From: JBJMLO01 sp045805265
GTDB taxonomy: Bacteria; Actinomycetota; UBA4738; JACQTL01
Assembly (NCBI GenBank): GCA_045805265.1
Contig: JBJMLO010000011.1
Location: 636,018 to 700,017, forward strand
Reading direction: 5' to 3'
DNA: 64,000 nucleotides
This document shows, one piece after another, positions 51,501-59,419 of the stretch. Numbering within the stretch: the stretch's first letter is position 1; each line of letters begins with the position of its first letter. The position numbers were made by a program, and so were the translations under genes. The notes under the pieces were generated by a model. It saw nothing but the letters and a program-made list of their open reading frames with translations. It ran no database searches and was not told the origin of the DNA.

Positions 51501-52110
51501 GGGCGACCTCGGCGGAGCCGACGGGCTGGTCGAGCGGTACTGGGCTCCGCTCCTCGGCTCCTCCGATGTCCAGTTCGCAGCGATGGCGGAGTCCGTCGTG
51601 TCCTCGGCGGACTTCGGGGCCGGACGATACCGGGAAGCCCTCGACCGGGCGGAGGCAGGCGTGGCCAGGGCCACAAAGGTCGGACCGAACCACCCGGCGA
51701 TCCGGGACTGCTGGATCAACGCGATGACGGCCGCCCTCACCCTCGGCGACGAGGACGCGGCGACCCGGGTGTTCTCGGTCATCGAGAGGATGCCTGCCGG
51801 GCACGTCCACGCCTACCTGCGGGCCCACGTGGCCCGGTTCCGAGCCGCGCTCGCCGCGCGCCGGGGGGACGCCGAGGAGGCGGAGTCGAACTACCGCGCG
51901 GCCGAATCCACCTTCCGCGAGCTTGGGTGCGTGTTCGACCTGGCCGTCGTGCAGGCCGAGCACCGCGAGTGGCTGGCGGGCCAGGGCCGGGGAGACGAGC
52001 CGGAGGCGGCGGAGCTCGCCGCCGAGGCCCGGGCGATGTTCGAGCGACTCGGCGCCACGCCGTGGCTCGAACGAGTCGACCGCGGCGCGGTCCCCGCCGC
52101 GGCGTCCTGA
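48550..52110 (+). CDS. Zinc-ribbon, class III cyclase, AAA ATPase and TPR multidomain signalling protein
   Basis: 1186 residues. Two zinc ribbons (residues 1-48; CGVCG..CGECGSPL, CGTCG..CGACGSPL) are followed by a Pro/Ala linker and a cyclase domain (about 75-245) with all catalytic residues: LFADLVGFT, EKFIGDAVM (Lys and Asp), LVNTASRIQ (Asn, Arg). An AAA/STAND ATPase comes next (about 260-600): PFVGRDREL, Walker A GIAGIGKSRL, Walker B LVFEDMQWAEPALVD. The C-terminal 550 residues are TPR-like helical repeats. This is the well-known actinobacterial and proteobacterial cyclase-ATPase-TPR layout, whose stimulus is unknown. The GTG start at 48550 follows GGAGGG at five bases. Confidence 0.92.
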   Translation: MVCGVCGTENEAGRSFCGECGSPLAVVCGTCGTANTPGMKFCGACGSPLVAGAVPRPAAPTATPAPAASPAAERRLVSVLFADLVGFTALSESRDPEGVRELLTRYFDSSRRVIQRYGGTVEKFIGDAVMAVWGTPTAQEDDAERAVRAALDLVDAVAALGAEVGAPELQARAGVLTGEAAVTVGAEGQGMVAGDLVNTASRIQSEAVPGTVLTADATRRATEAAIIYEDAGPRELKGKAEPVALYRAVRVIGGRGGALRSTGLEAPFVGRDRELRLLKELLHASADEGKAHLLSVVGIAGIGKSRLTWELFKYIDGLAATIYWHRGRCLAYGEGVTYWALAEMLRGRAGIVEGEDAPTAAAKLHASVEEHVRDPEERRWVEPRLAQLLGLEERTAGEREDLFAAFRLFLERLTDRFPVALVFEDMQWAEPALVDFIEYLLDWSRGHPLFVLTLARPEVAERHPTFAANKRNFTSLYLEPLVPSAMDALLAGLAPGLPPELRGRILDRAEGVPLYAVETVRMLIDRGLLVREGNEYRPAGPVEDLDVPETLHGLIAARLDGLDQRERRFLQDASVLGKTFTRHAASAIVGVDEAELDPLLTSLVRKEVLSQQADPRSPERGQYGFLQDLVRRVAYETLGKRERKARHLAAADYLQRGADYDESEVIEVVAAHLVDAYRAAPEADDAPAILERAREALAQAGRRASSLGASEEAQRYFERAAELAGDPVQRAELLERSADMAARGGRNQRALELFDESIRLFTEAGQSHAAARASAASGPVLWTGGHIEEALRRMEEGYAVLAADEPDADTAVLLAELGRLLFFSGDADGALERLDRALEIAEAIPLPETIAQALNTKSLVFSARGRSQEAQALLKHALQVALDHDLPVPAVRAYINLSHQMTELMRLDDALAYQTSGLAFARRVGVRWAEWWMLGHLTHTYRHLGDWEASERAAREIPDPDEVPDAHISARDASWTRVQMAVARGDLGGADGLVERYWAPLLGSSDVQFAAMAESVVSSADFGAGRYREALDRAEAGVARATKVGPNHPAIRDCWINAMTAALTLGDEDAATRVFSVIERMPAGHVHAYLRAHVARFRAALAARRGDAEEAESNYRAAESTFRELGCVFDLAVVQAEHREWLAGQGRGDEPEAAELAAEARAMFERLGATPWLERVDRGAVPAAAS

Positions 52111-52119
52111 TAGATAGGC

Positions 52120-52458
52120 CTACAGGATCGACTGTTGGTTGTCGGGCACCCGGCGGCGGGGCTGGCGCTGCTCCTCGGCCGGATGCTCGACGAGGGCGAC
52201 CACCCGGTTGGCCATGAAGCGCCCGGTCCGGACGGCCTGGCCGGTCCGGGTGACCTCGGCGACCTCGGTGACCCCCCGCACGGTGGAGACCTCCACGCGC
52301 CGCCCGGCGCGCGTCGCCGAGACCTCGAACGCCTGAACCCCGTTCCCGGTATCGACCAGGATCTCGACGCGGTCGCCCTTCACGATTCCATGGTAGGCGC
52401 CTCCGTCGACACGAACCCCCTTCAGATGCTGGAAGCGCGGGCCGATCAAGCAGAGCAT
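52120..52458 (-). CDS. Small conserved beta-rich protein of unknown function
   Basis: 112 residues from ATG 52458. The conserved-looking core is VKGDRVEILVDTGNGVQAFEVS, then RVEVSTVRGVTEVAEVTRTGQ and RFMANRVVALVEHP. No domain can be named. The core begins near a GTG at 52383, which would give 87 residues; neither start has a good ribosome-binding site, so the N-terminus is open. It is convergent with, and ten bases from, the AAA-cyclase gene. Confidence 0.55.
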   Translation of the reverse strand: MLCLIGPRFQHLKGVRVDGGAYHGIVKGDRVEILVDTGNGVQAFEVSATRAGRRVEVSTVRGVTEVAEVTRTGQAVRTGRFMANRVVALVEHPAEEQRQPRRRVPDNQQSIL

Positions 52459-52473
52459 GGGTACCAAGTGTCC

Positions 52474-52638
52474 ATGATCAGCACCCAGCTCGGCAGGTTG
52501 GTGCTCGGCGGCCACGAGCCCTCGCCGGACGAGCAGCGTGCCTCGCCCGGCGAGGACGGCGGCTACGGCGAGCTCATGGACGTGATCGACGGCGTCCTCG
52601 ACGAGGTCGAGAACGGGTCGGGCCGTCCGGCGAGCTGA
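52474..52638 (+). CDS. Possible small acidic protein (weak)
   Basis: 54 residues, MISTQLGRLVLGGHEPSPDE at the start and an acidic helix GELMDVIDGVLDEVENG near the end. Composition is protein-like and acidic, but there is no ribosome-binding site and it starts only 15 bases from the opposing gene's ATG. The acidic C-terminal helix recalls Pup-like proteins but the Gly-Gly-Gln/Glu end is absent. Confidence 0.25.
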   Translation: MISTQLGRLVLGGHEPSPDEQRASPGEDGGYGELMDVIDGVLDEVENGSGRPAS

Positions 52639-52668
52639 GCCTCGCCTCGTGGATCCGCCGGATCCGGG

Positions 52669-52962
52669 CTACCTGGCCCGGTCGATGATGGGTCCGAACT
52701 CCTCCGCCGAGTACCCGCGGAGTGTCGTGGAGCGGACGTTCCCGAGCGCCCCGGTCTTCAGCATGGCTGCCGTCGCGGTCTCCTCGTCCGGCGCCTCGAT
52801 CACCGACACGAGGTCGTAGGGCCCAACGGTCCACCACAGACCGGTCACCTTGCCGCCCATTCCCTCGATCGTGTCGGAGAAGGCTTGAGCCCGCTTCAGG
52901 CTGTCGCCGAAGTTGCGGATCCCCTGGTCCGTCCAGTTGAGCAGGCCGATGAACGTGGCCAT
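52669..52962 (-). CDS. GYD domain protein
   Basis: 97 residues, the full GYD (alpha/beta ferredoxin-like) domain: MATFIGLLNWTDQGIRNFGD, GKVTGLWWTVGPYDLVSVIEAPD, and LGNVRSTTLRGYSAEEFGPII. The family name comes from the GYD-like G-P-Y-D turn; the role is unknown, though the fold is used by small regulatory or dimerising proteins. A strong AAAGGGGGG lies five bases before the ATG. No co-transcribed neighbour is obvious. Confidence 0.85.
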   Translation of the reverse strand: MATFIGLLNWTDQGIRNFGDSLKRAQAFSDTIEGMGGKVTGLWWTVGPYDLVSVIEAPDEETATAAMLKTGALGNVRSTTLRGYSAEEFGPIIDRAR

Positions 52963-53087
52963 CGTTCCCCCCTTTCTCGGGCGGTCGTACCCGAAGGACC
53001 TGATCCAATCACCGTCGGGCGCTAGGGGCAACCCCGGGGCCCGACCCGGTCACGACCGCCCGATCACGGCCGTCGACGCCGGCCTTC

Positions 53088-54503
53088 TCATTGCGGCCCG
53101 AAGCTCGCCGTGTAGATGTCGAGCCGGTGAAGGGCCCCGTCGGGGTTCGTTCCCGTGCTGTTGGAATTGTCCGCCCAGGCCGGGTGGGCCAGGCCGCCGA
53201 AGAACGCGATCGACTGGTAGTCGCCGTAGTCGATGCCGTTGTGGGCGTCGGCGGAGTTCGAGGTGCCCGCGCTCACCCGCAGGTTGGAGAACGTGGCCCC
53301 GCCGTCCGTCGAAAACCCGGCCCAGTACCGCGCGTCGTCGTTCGGGAGGCCGTCGGTGTCGCCGGCGCCCCCGGCCCCGAGGTCGGCGCGGGAGTCGTAC
53401 CACGACGCCACGAGGTTCCCCGTGGTGGGGTCGAGCGAGATCTTCGGCAGGAACTGGCTGTTCGACCCGGCGTCGTGGTTCACGCGGACCGGCGAGCTCC
53501 ACGTGGCGCCGTCGTCGTCCGAGTGGCGCACGTACACGTCGGTGTCGTCGCTCTCGTTCTTGTTCTCGAAGGTGTACAGGAGGTACGCGCGTCCGTTGCG
53601 CGCCCCGCCCGTGCGGTCCCAGGCCAGGCCGGGCTCCGCGTCGACCGAGCGGTGCGCCTGCGGCGGGATGAAGTCGAACCCCCCGATGTGCGTGTCCACG
53701 ACGAAGACCCGGTCGCCGAAGCCCTCCGGCCCCAGGCCGTCCGGGTCCTCGTTCACGAAGAGCTTGCCGCCGCCCTGCCCGGACTCGCCGAGCGTGCACA
53801 CCTGCATGACCTGTCCGGCGGGGCCGATGGCGATGTCCCCGTACGTGCAGTTGTTCGACCCAGGCACGACCTCGCGCGTGGCGAACGAGCCCACGCTGCC
53901 CAGCCCGGAGACGGGCGCGCCGGCGGCCACGAGCGGCCCGCCCGCGTTGACCACGACCCAGACCTCGCCCTCGGCGGCCGTGATCGTCGGCTGGTCGACG
54001 AACCGGAACAGCCCGCGCCGCTCGCCGGACGCTCCCTTGGCCGCCGTCTTCGAGAATCCCGACGCGTCGATGTTCTCGATGATGTTGAACGTCAGCCCGC
54101 CGTCAGTGCTGAGCGCCACGGGGACCGTGTTCTCGACGTTGTACAGGTACGTCATGAACAGGTTCCCGTACGAGTCGAAGGACAGGCTCGGGTCGCAGCA
54201 CGAGTCGCCCAGGTTGTCGTCGTCGCCCACGATCTGCCTGCTCCAGGTGAGGCCGCCGTCGAAGCTGACGCCCAGGAACATTCCAGTCACGCCCTCCGCG
54301 ATGTTCGTGAGGACCACGATGTTCTGCGGATTGGTCGGGTTGACCGCGATGGCGGTCTCGGACTCGTTGCCCACGCGCTGGCTGACGTCGACGTTGGCCG
54401 GCGGGGGTGGGGGTGTGGCCCCCGCCGACGGGGTGCCGACGGATGCGAGGACCACGAGAACCGTGCCCAGGATGGGACCGATCGCGAGACGGCGACGGCG
54501 CAC
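53088..54503 (-). CDS. Secreted sialidase-like Asp-box (BNR) repeat protein
   Basis: 471 residues. A signal peptide (1-29, RRRRLAIGPILGTVLVVLASVG) is followed by six-bladed-propeller sequence with Asp-box repeats S-x-D-G-G-x-T-W: VSFDGGLTWS, LSTDGGLTFN, HSDDDGATWSS and FSTDGGATFSN. Catalytic residues of true sialidases (Arg triad, Tyr/Glu pair) cannot be assigned, so glycosidase activity is unproven. The YGDYQSIAF and DPSLSFDSYGNLF segments recur in secreted exo-alpha-sialidase-like proteins of soil bacteria. GTG start with an excellent AAGGAGGTT. Confidence 0.85.
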   Translation of the reverse strand: MRRRRLAIGPILGTVLVVLASVGTPSAGATPPPPPANVDVSQRVGNESETAIAVNPTNPQNIVVLTNIAEGVTGMFLGVSFDGGLTWSRQIVGDDDNLGDSCCDPSLSFDSYGNLFMTYLYNVENTVPVALSTDGGLTFNIIENIDASGFSKTAAKGASGERRGLFRFVDQPTITAAEGEVWVVVNAGGPLVAAGAPVSGLGSVGSFATREVVPGSNNCTYGDIAIGPAGQVMQVCTLGESGQGGGKLFVNEDPDGLGPEGFGDRVFVVDTHIGGFDFIPPQAHRSVDAEPGLAWDRTGGARNGRAYLLYTFENKNESDDTDVYVRHSDDDGATWSSPVRVNHDAGSNSQFLPKISLDPTTGNLVASWYDSRADLGAGGAGDTDGLPNDDARYWAGFSTDGGATFSNLRVSAGTSNSADAHNGIDYGDYQSIAFFGGLAHPAWADNSNSTGTNPDGALHRLDIYTASFGPQ

Positions 54504-54537
54504 CGGGAACCTCCTTCCCGCGGGCCGGGACGCGACG

Positions 54538-55815
54538 CTACGCCGGGCCCGCGGAATCGCGCAAATCGCCGGCGGAGCCGGCCGCCGGAGCCGGCTGCTG
54601 CTCCTCCGGAAGCTCGGTGCGCTCGGCGACGTCGTCGATGCGAGCGAGCGACGGCGGACGCTCCCGCCGCATCCGCCCGGCGGTCCGTTCGGCGACGCGC
54701 ATGACCCGCAGGATGTTTCCTCGGGCGATCTTCGCCAGGTCGTCTTCCGCGTAGCCGCGCCGGAGGAGCTCCGCCAACAGGTCCGGATATCTCGAGACGT
54801 CCTCGAGGCCCTCGGGCATCGAGGAGGACCCGTCGAAGTCGCTGCCGATCCCGACATGGTCGATCCCGGCCACCTCGCGCACGTGGTCGATGTGGTCGGC
54901 CACGTCCGTGAGGTGGGCGGGCGGCTGCGGGTGCTCGTCCCACCAGGCTTCCACGGCATCGTGCGCCGCCACGGGGTCGTCTGGATGGAGCGCCTCCTGC
55001 CGCGCGGCCTCGTCCCGGGCCGCCTCGGCGAACTGCTCGCCCGCCCGGACGAGGAACGTCGGCACGAACGTCACCATCACGATGGCGTTCGTCTCGGCCA
55101 CCCGCCTGAGGACGTCGTCGGGGACGTTGCGGGGGACCCCGCACAGGGCCCGGGCCGAGGAGTGCGAGAAGATCACCGGCGCCTCGCTGACCTCGATGGC
55201 GTGGGCCATCGTCTCCGCGGAGACGTGGCTGAGGTCGACCAGGATCCCCAGCCGGTTCATCTCGCGCACCACCTCCTCGCCGAACCGGGTGAGGCCATGG
55301 TGCTCGGGCGCGTCCGTCGCCGAGTCGGCCCAGGGAGTGTTGTGGTTGTGGGTGAGCGTCATGTACGCCGCCCCGAGCCGCGCCAGCATCCGCAGCGCGC
55401 TCAGCGACGACCCGATCGACTGCCCGCCCTCGACGCCGACCATGGACGCCACGCGGCCCTCGGCGGCGGCTCGCTCGACGTCGTCGGCGGTCCGGGCGAA
55501 CGCGAAGTCGTCCGGATAGCGGGCGACCATCGCGTGCAGTCCATCGATCTGCTCGAGCGTGGCGGTGACGGCGGTGTCGCCCGGCAGGTCGGACGGGACG
55601 TACACCGACCAGAACTGGCCTCCCAGCCCGCCCGCGCGGATCCGCGGGATGTCGGTCATGAGCTCCGGCCGTGGGGACGCGAGGTCGAGCCGGCCGAAGT
55701 CGTAGGCGACCTTCGTGCGCAGCTCCCACAGCACGTCGTTGTGCCCGTCGACGAGCGGCGCCCGCCGCAGGACCTCCCGCGCCCGCTCGAGCAGGGACTC
55801 CTCAGCCGTCACCAT
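54538..55815 (-). CDS. Membrane dipeptidase-type metallopeptidase (M19)
   Basis: 425 residues, a TIM-barrel amidohydrolase of the renal dipeptidase family. Zinc ligands are recognisable: VDGHNDVLWEL (His/Asp), VGVEGGQS (bridging Glu), VDLSHVS (His), IFSHSSAR (His) and GIGSDFDG (Asp). It would cleave dipeptides, including D-amino acid-containing ones. No signal peptide is present. The gene is probably leaderless: TAGGAT (55827-55822) lies six bases before the ATG and there is no ribosome-binding site. The 34-base gap to the Asp-box gene suggests read-through. Confidence 0.93.
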   Translation of the reverse strand: MVTAEESLLERAREVLRRAPLVDGHNDVLWELRTKVAYDFGRLDLASPRPELMTDIPRIRAGGLGGQFWSVYVPSDLPGDTAVTATLEQIDGLHAMVARYPDDFAFARTADDVERAAAEGRVASMVGVEGGQSIGSSLSALRMLARLGAAYMTLTHNHNTPWADSATDAPEHHGLTRFGEEVVREMNRLGILVDLSHVSAETMAHAIEVSEAPVIFSHSSARALCGVPRNVPDDVLRRVAETNAIVMVTFVPTFLVRAGEQFAEAARDEAARQEALHPDDPVAAHDAVEAWWDEHPQPPAHLTDVADHIDHVREVAGIDHVGIGSDFDGSSSMPEGLEDVSRYPDLLAELLRRGYAEDDLAKIARGNILRVMRVAERTAGRMRRERPPSLARIDDVAERTELPEEQQPAPAAGSAGDLRDSAGPA

Positions 55816-55821
55816 CGGCGA

Positions 55822-55827
55822 ATCCTA
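55822..55827 (-). promoter_or_regulatory. -10 element for a leaderless dipeptidase transcript
   Basis: TAGGAT (TAnnnT) on the minus strand is followed by six bases and then ATG at 55815, the standard distance from -10 to the start point, so transcription would begin at the A of the start codon. No -35 box is visible. Confidence 0.4.
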
Positions 55828-55981
55828 TCGGCGTTCGGCGACGGCGAGCCCGGCCCGGCCGGCCCGCTCGATCACGGGATCCGGTCGTTGGCGTAGGCTC
55901 CGTGCAAAGCAAGCGCCCGGCGGCCGCGGCCCCGATCGGCGACGCTGCGGGGCCGGCGGTCCTGATGACGAGGAGGCTCAC

Positions 55982-56470
55982 GTGGGCGTGCTCCCCCCAG
56001 AGGTCGAGGAGGTCCTGAACGCCGCGTTGGTCGCGGAGCTCACCGTGGTCGACGAGCGCGGCCGACCCGTGACCCACCCACTCATCCCGCTGTACGACGG
56101 GCAGCGGCTGCTGATGACGTCGAGCGTGCTCTTCTCACGCAAGCTCGAGCACATCAAGGCCAACCCCCGCGTGTCAGTGAGCGTGACCGACCCCGTGGCC
56201 GCCGCCGTGCCGAGGTTCCTGCGGGTCACGATCCAGGGAGACGCGACCGTGGTGGACGACGACCTGCACTCCGCATGGGAGCGCACGGCACTCCCCCTGT
56301 GGCGGGTCAAGGAGCCCGCCATCGACTTCTTCTTGGGAAAGCGGGTCGCTCTGCCACTGTTCTTCGAGCGCGCCGTCATCGAGATCGTCCCCCGGCGGGC
56401 GCTCGTGTGGGAGGAAGGCAGAACCCACCGCGAACCGCGCGTCATCGAGCTCGCGGAGGCCTCACGATGA
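55982..56470 (+). CDS. Pyridoxamine 5'-phosphate oxidase-type (split-barrel) protein
   Basis: 162 residues of the PPOX flavin-reductase-like fold: LVAELTVVDERGRPVTHPLIPLYDG at the start, FSRKLEHIKANPRVSVSVTD in the middle (the K-x2-H-I-K-x-NPRVSV motif), and IEIVPRRALVWEEG. Many such proteins bind F420 or FMN. The GTG at 55982 has AGGAGG five bases before it. The stop overlaps the next ATG (ATGA), and the next protein begins with a related fold, so the pair is a coupled unit. Confidence 0.88.
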   Translation: MGVLPPEVEEVLNAALVAELTVVDERGRPVTHPLIPLYDGQRLLMTSSVLFSRKLEHIKANPRVSVSVTDPVAAAVPRFLRVTIQGDATVVDDDLHSAWERTALPLWRVKEPAIDFFLGKRVALPLFFERAVIEIVPRRALVWEEGRTHREPRVIELAEASR

Positions 56471-57861
56471 AGGCGAATCCGCGCTCCCAGACACGGCCCG
56501 CGTCGCTCGAGAAGCTCAACGACCGGTTCGAGCATGCGATCGTGGTCTCGGTCGGCGACGACGGCTATCCACTCAGCGTCGCGACAGACTTCTGGGCCGA
56601 CACGCAGGCGGGCGAGATCCAGCTCGGCGCCGTCGAGCCGGCGCCGCCGACGGATCGCGAGGTCGCCCTCGTGTTCAGCCACATCCGCCCCCAGCCGGGC
56701 CAGGGGTACGACGAGCGGCGGTACGTCCAGTTCTGGGGCCGGCTGCGCCGGACCGACGGGCCGGGCCGGGCCCTGATCTTCACCCCCGACTCCAGCCAGG
56801 GGTGGGACGAGGAGGACGTCCCGTTCTTCGAGTTCTCCGAGCGCAGCGTCCCGCAGGCCCTCGCCTACATGGAGCGGCTCTCCGAGGAGACGGGCCGGCC
56901 CGTCCGCCCGAAGCTCTCCCGGGGCTGGCTGTTCCTTCGGGCCACGCGCCTGCCGTTCCTCTCGGCGACCGTGATCCCGGTCGGGCTCGGCATCGCCATC
57001 GCCGGGAACGACGGCGCGTTCTCGTGGTGGCTCGCGCTGCTCACCCTGGTGGGGGCGTGCGCCGTGCAGCTGGGGCTGAACGTCGCCAACGACGTCTTCG
57101 ACACGATGTCCGGCGCCGACGCAGCGAACGTCACGCCCACCCAGTTCAGCGGGGGGTCGCGCGTCGTGCACTACGGGCTGATGAGCATGCGCTCGCTGGC
57201 GCTGATGGCGGTGGCGTTCTACGCGGTGGCAGTGGCCGTCGGGCTGTTCCTGGCGATCGACCGGGGGTTCTGGCCGCTCGTCGGCATCGGCGTGGCGGGC
57301 GTGCTGATCAGCGTGTTCTACACGGCACCCCCCCTTCGCCTGGTGCACCGGGGACTGGGCGAGATCTGCGTCGGCGTGGGGTTCGGCCCGCTCATGGTGC
57401 TCGGCGCCTACTACGTCCAGGCCCAGCGGTTCACGTGGGAGGCCCTGTACGCCTCGCTGCCCGTGGGGATCCTCATCGCGCTCGTCCTGTACATGAACGA
57501 GGTGCCCGACCGGGCCGGCGACGCCGCCGCCGGGAAACGAACCCTGCCCGTCCGGCTGAGCAAGGAGGCCGTGATCACCGGGTACACCGCCGCGGCGGCG
57601 GCTGCGTTCGCGCTGATCACGGCCGCCGCATTGAGCGGGCTGATGGTTCGGCCGTCGCTCATCGCGGTGGCGACGGTCCCGCTCGCGCTGCGCGTGATCC
57701 GCGGACTTCGCGCCAGCTACGACAGCCCCTACGCCCTGATGGCCGACATGGCCGCGAACATCAAGCTGCACGCGTTCACCGGGATGCTCCTGATCGCCGG
57801 CTACGTGGTCGCCATCGTCGCGGGCCACGTGTGGCACCCGCCGCCCGTGTTCCTGCGGTGA
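56467..57861 (+). CDS. PPOX-like N-terminal domain fused to UbiA-family prenyltransferase (MenA-like)
   Basis: 464 residues. Residues 1-140 form a PPOX/split-barrel-like region (FEHAIVVSVGDDGYPLSVATDF, REVALVFSHIRPQPGQGYDER, YVQFWGRLRR). Residues 155-460 are a nine-helix UbiA prenyltransferase with the two Asp-rich prenyl-diphosphate motifs: NVANDVFDTMSGAD and NEVPDRAGDAAAGKR. MenA-type enzymes attach a polyprenyl chain to 1,4-dihydroxy-2-naphthoate for menaquinone; the D-x-x-x-G-A motif after the first Asp cluster fits. Fusion with a flavin-type domain, plus the translationally coupled PPOX protein upstream, suggests linked redox chemistry on the quinone or its head group. No other men genes are in view. 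Confidence 0.85.
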   Translation: MKANPRSQTRPASLEKLNDRFEHAIVVSVGDDGYPLSVATDFWADTQAGEIQLGAVEPAPPTDREVALVFSHIRPQPGQGYDERRYVQFWGRLRRTDGPGRALIFTPDSSQGWDEEDVPFFEFSERSVPQALAYMERLSEETGRPVRPKLSRGWLFLRATRLPFLSATVIPVGLGIAIAGNDGAFSWWLALLTLVGACAVQLGLNVANDVFDTMSGADAANVTPTQFSGGSRVVHYGLMSMRSLALMAVAFYAVAVAVGLFLAIDRGFWPLVGIGVAGVLISVFYTAPPLRLVHRGLGEICVGVGFGPLMVLGAYYVQAQRFTWEALYASLPVGILIALVLYMNEVPDRAGDAAAGKRTLPVRLSKEAVITGYTAAAAAAFALITAAALSGLMVRPSLIAVATVPLALRVIRGLRASYDSPYALMADMAANIKLHAFTGMLLIAGYVVAIVAGHVWHPPPVFLR

Positions 57862-57865
57862 AGGG

Positions 57866-59281
57866 CTACCCCAGCGTGAACTTGATCAACTCCGGCATCG
57901 CGAACCGGCCCTGCCTCGCGAACGGCGGCTGGGGCTTGAAGTTCGGGTGCTCCCGCAGGTAGGACTTCGGGTCGCCGGCCAGGAGCCCCAGCAGCACCTC
58001 GGCCACGATCCTGCCCCCCACGGGACCCAGCTTGCGGCCACCGCCCCGCTCGGCCTCCTTCAGGACGTAGAACCACAGCGGCGCGTGCCCCGCGAACTCC
58101 GCCGAGACGCCGGTGATCCCGAGCTGGGCGTCGGTGAGCGGGGACGCTCCCATTCGGTTGGCCACGGCCTGGCCCGACGGCAACCCCATCGCGCGGCCCC
58201 GCAGGAGGTTGCGCACCGCGAGGGCCCGGGGCGCGTCCGCGACCGAAGCGGGGAGGGTCTTGAGCGGCTCCGCGAGCTTCGTGTCGATCAGCCGGGCCAG
58301 CTGTGGATCGCCTGGCCCGGTCTCGAAGAAGTTCCGCCAGTCGAACCCCCACTGCTCGGGCAGCGGCCGGAACCCGTTCAAGTTGGCCAACGGATCGGTG
58401 CTGGACGAGAAGATCGGCACCACCCCCACAGGGTCGTTGATCTTGTACTGGAAGCGGATCATCGAGTGCCCGAAGCGGTACGCGGCGGCGCTGAACTCGA
58501 TCGGCATGAACGGCTGGTTCTCCCAGTGGAAGAAGTTCAGCCGGGATCGCAGCCCGGGCGCCGTGGACCCGGCCGGGAGGAGCGACGTCACCAGCTGGGT
58601 GCCGACGATCCGCCGAAGGAAGTCGTGCACCACGACCCACTGGTAGTGCCACCGCACCAGGCGCTGGGCCTCCTCGAACAGGGCCTGGCCCTTCAGCGTG
58701 GTGGTGTCGGCGACGCGGTGGGCCACCCTGTTGTGGAACCGCTGGAACAGGCTGTGGAGCTGGGACACGATGAGGTTCTCGTCGTTGCGGGGGTCGCCGA
58801 TCAGGGCCCGCCCCTCCTCGTTGCGCTGGAGGTCCCGGCCGTTGGTGACGTCGCGGCCGATCAGGAACACGGTGCCGTTCAGCCGGGGCGCCCCCGTCTG
58901 ATGGTCGTACATGAACGGGTCGTCTGCCGGCCCCCGGCCGTACAGCGAGTCGAGGTCGTACCGGGGCGTCCGGAAGTCCGTCAGGGCGTCGGGGTCGTTC
59001 TGACGCTGGAGGCTGGAGGCGGGATCGAACGTGATGTCGTGGTCGATGAACTGGCCGAGGTAGGTGTACCCCGCGGGCATGTCCGGGTTCTGCCCCGCGG
59101 GGCCGCCTGCCGTCTCGACCATGGTGGCGGCGAGGCTCTTGAGGGCCGGCTCGCCCGGCAGGAACGGCGCGAGGGCCCGGAACATCCGTCCGAACCGCCC
59201 CTGGAACAGCGGCGACGCGGTGGTCAGGGCCTCCCCTCGCACTGGGAGGCCGTGGCGGCTCCCTCCGGTCGGATCGGGCAT
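57866..59281 (-). CDS. Animal-type heme peroxidase family protein
   Basis: 471 residues. The signature is GYTYLGQFIDHDITFDP (about 71-87; distal His and Asp for heme and calcium), followed by YDLDSLYGRG, the GDPRNDENLIVSQLHSLFQRFHN helix, AAYRFGHSMIRFQY (proximal His about 268) and WGFDWRNFFE. These are hallmark regions of the myeloperoxidase/cyclooxygenase superfamily found scattered in bacteria. There is no signal peptide, so it is probably cytosolic; the substrate (halide or lipid) is unknown. ATG preceded by AAGGAG. Confidence 0.9.
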   Translation of the reverse strand: MPDPTGGSRHGLPVRGEALTTASPLFQGRFGRMFRALAPFLPGEPALKSLAATMVETAGGPAGQNPDMPAGYTYLGQFIDHDITFDPASSLQRQNDPDALTDFRTPRYDLDSLYGRGPADDPFMYDHQTGAPRLNGTVFLIGRDVTNGRDLQRNEEGRALIGDPRNDENLIVSQLHSLFQRFHNRVAHRVADTTTLKGQALFEEAQRLVRWHYQWVVVHDFLRRIVGTQLVTSLLPAGSTAPGLRSRLNFFHWENQPFMPIEFSAAAYRFGHSMIRFQYKINDPVGVVPIFSSSTDPLANLNGFRPLPEQWGFDWRNFFETGPGDPQLARLIDTKLAEPLKTLPASVADAPRALAVRNLLRGRAMGLPSGQAVANRMGASPLTDAQLGITGVSAEFAGHAPLWFYVLKEAERGGGRKLGPVGGRIVAEVLLGLLAGDPKSYLREHPNFKPQPPFARQGRFAMPELIKFTLG

Positions 59282-59419
59282 GCTCCACTCCTTCCTGTCA
59301 CGAGGGCGATCGAGCACCGCCGGCTGGACGGGCGCCCGGCCCCCCGGTCGACACCGATGCTCCACCCGGGAGGGAAGCCCTGTCCAGTGGGCCAGCCGGG
59401 GGTCGCCCGCGGGCGAGGA

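Noticed and set aside
48754..51963. A minus-strand open frame of 1069 codons opposite the cyclase-AAA-TPR gene
   Set aside because: Antisense shadow: the plus frame has zinc ribbons, cyclase and Walker motifs; the minus frame has none.
52474..52638. Small acidic frame as a Pup (ubiquitin-like) protein
   Set aside because: It has an acidic helix but not the Gly-Gly-Gln/Glu C-terminus and no proteasome genes nearby; kept only as a weak hypothetical.
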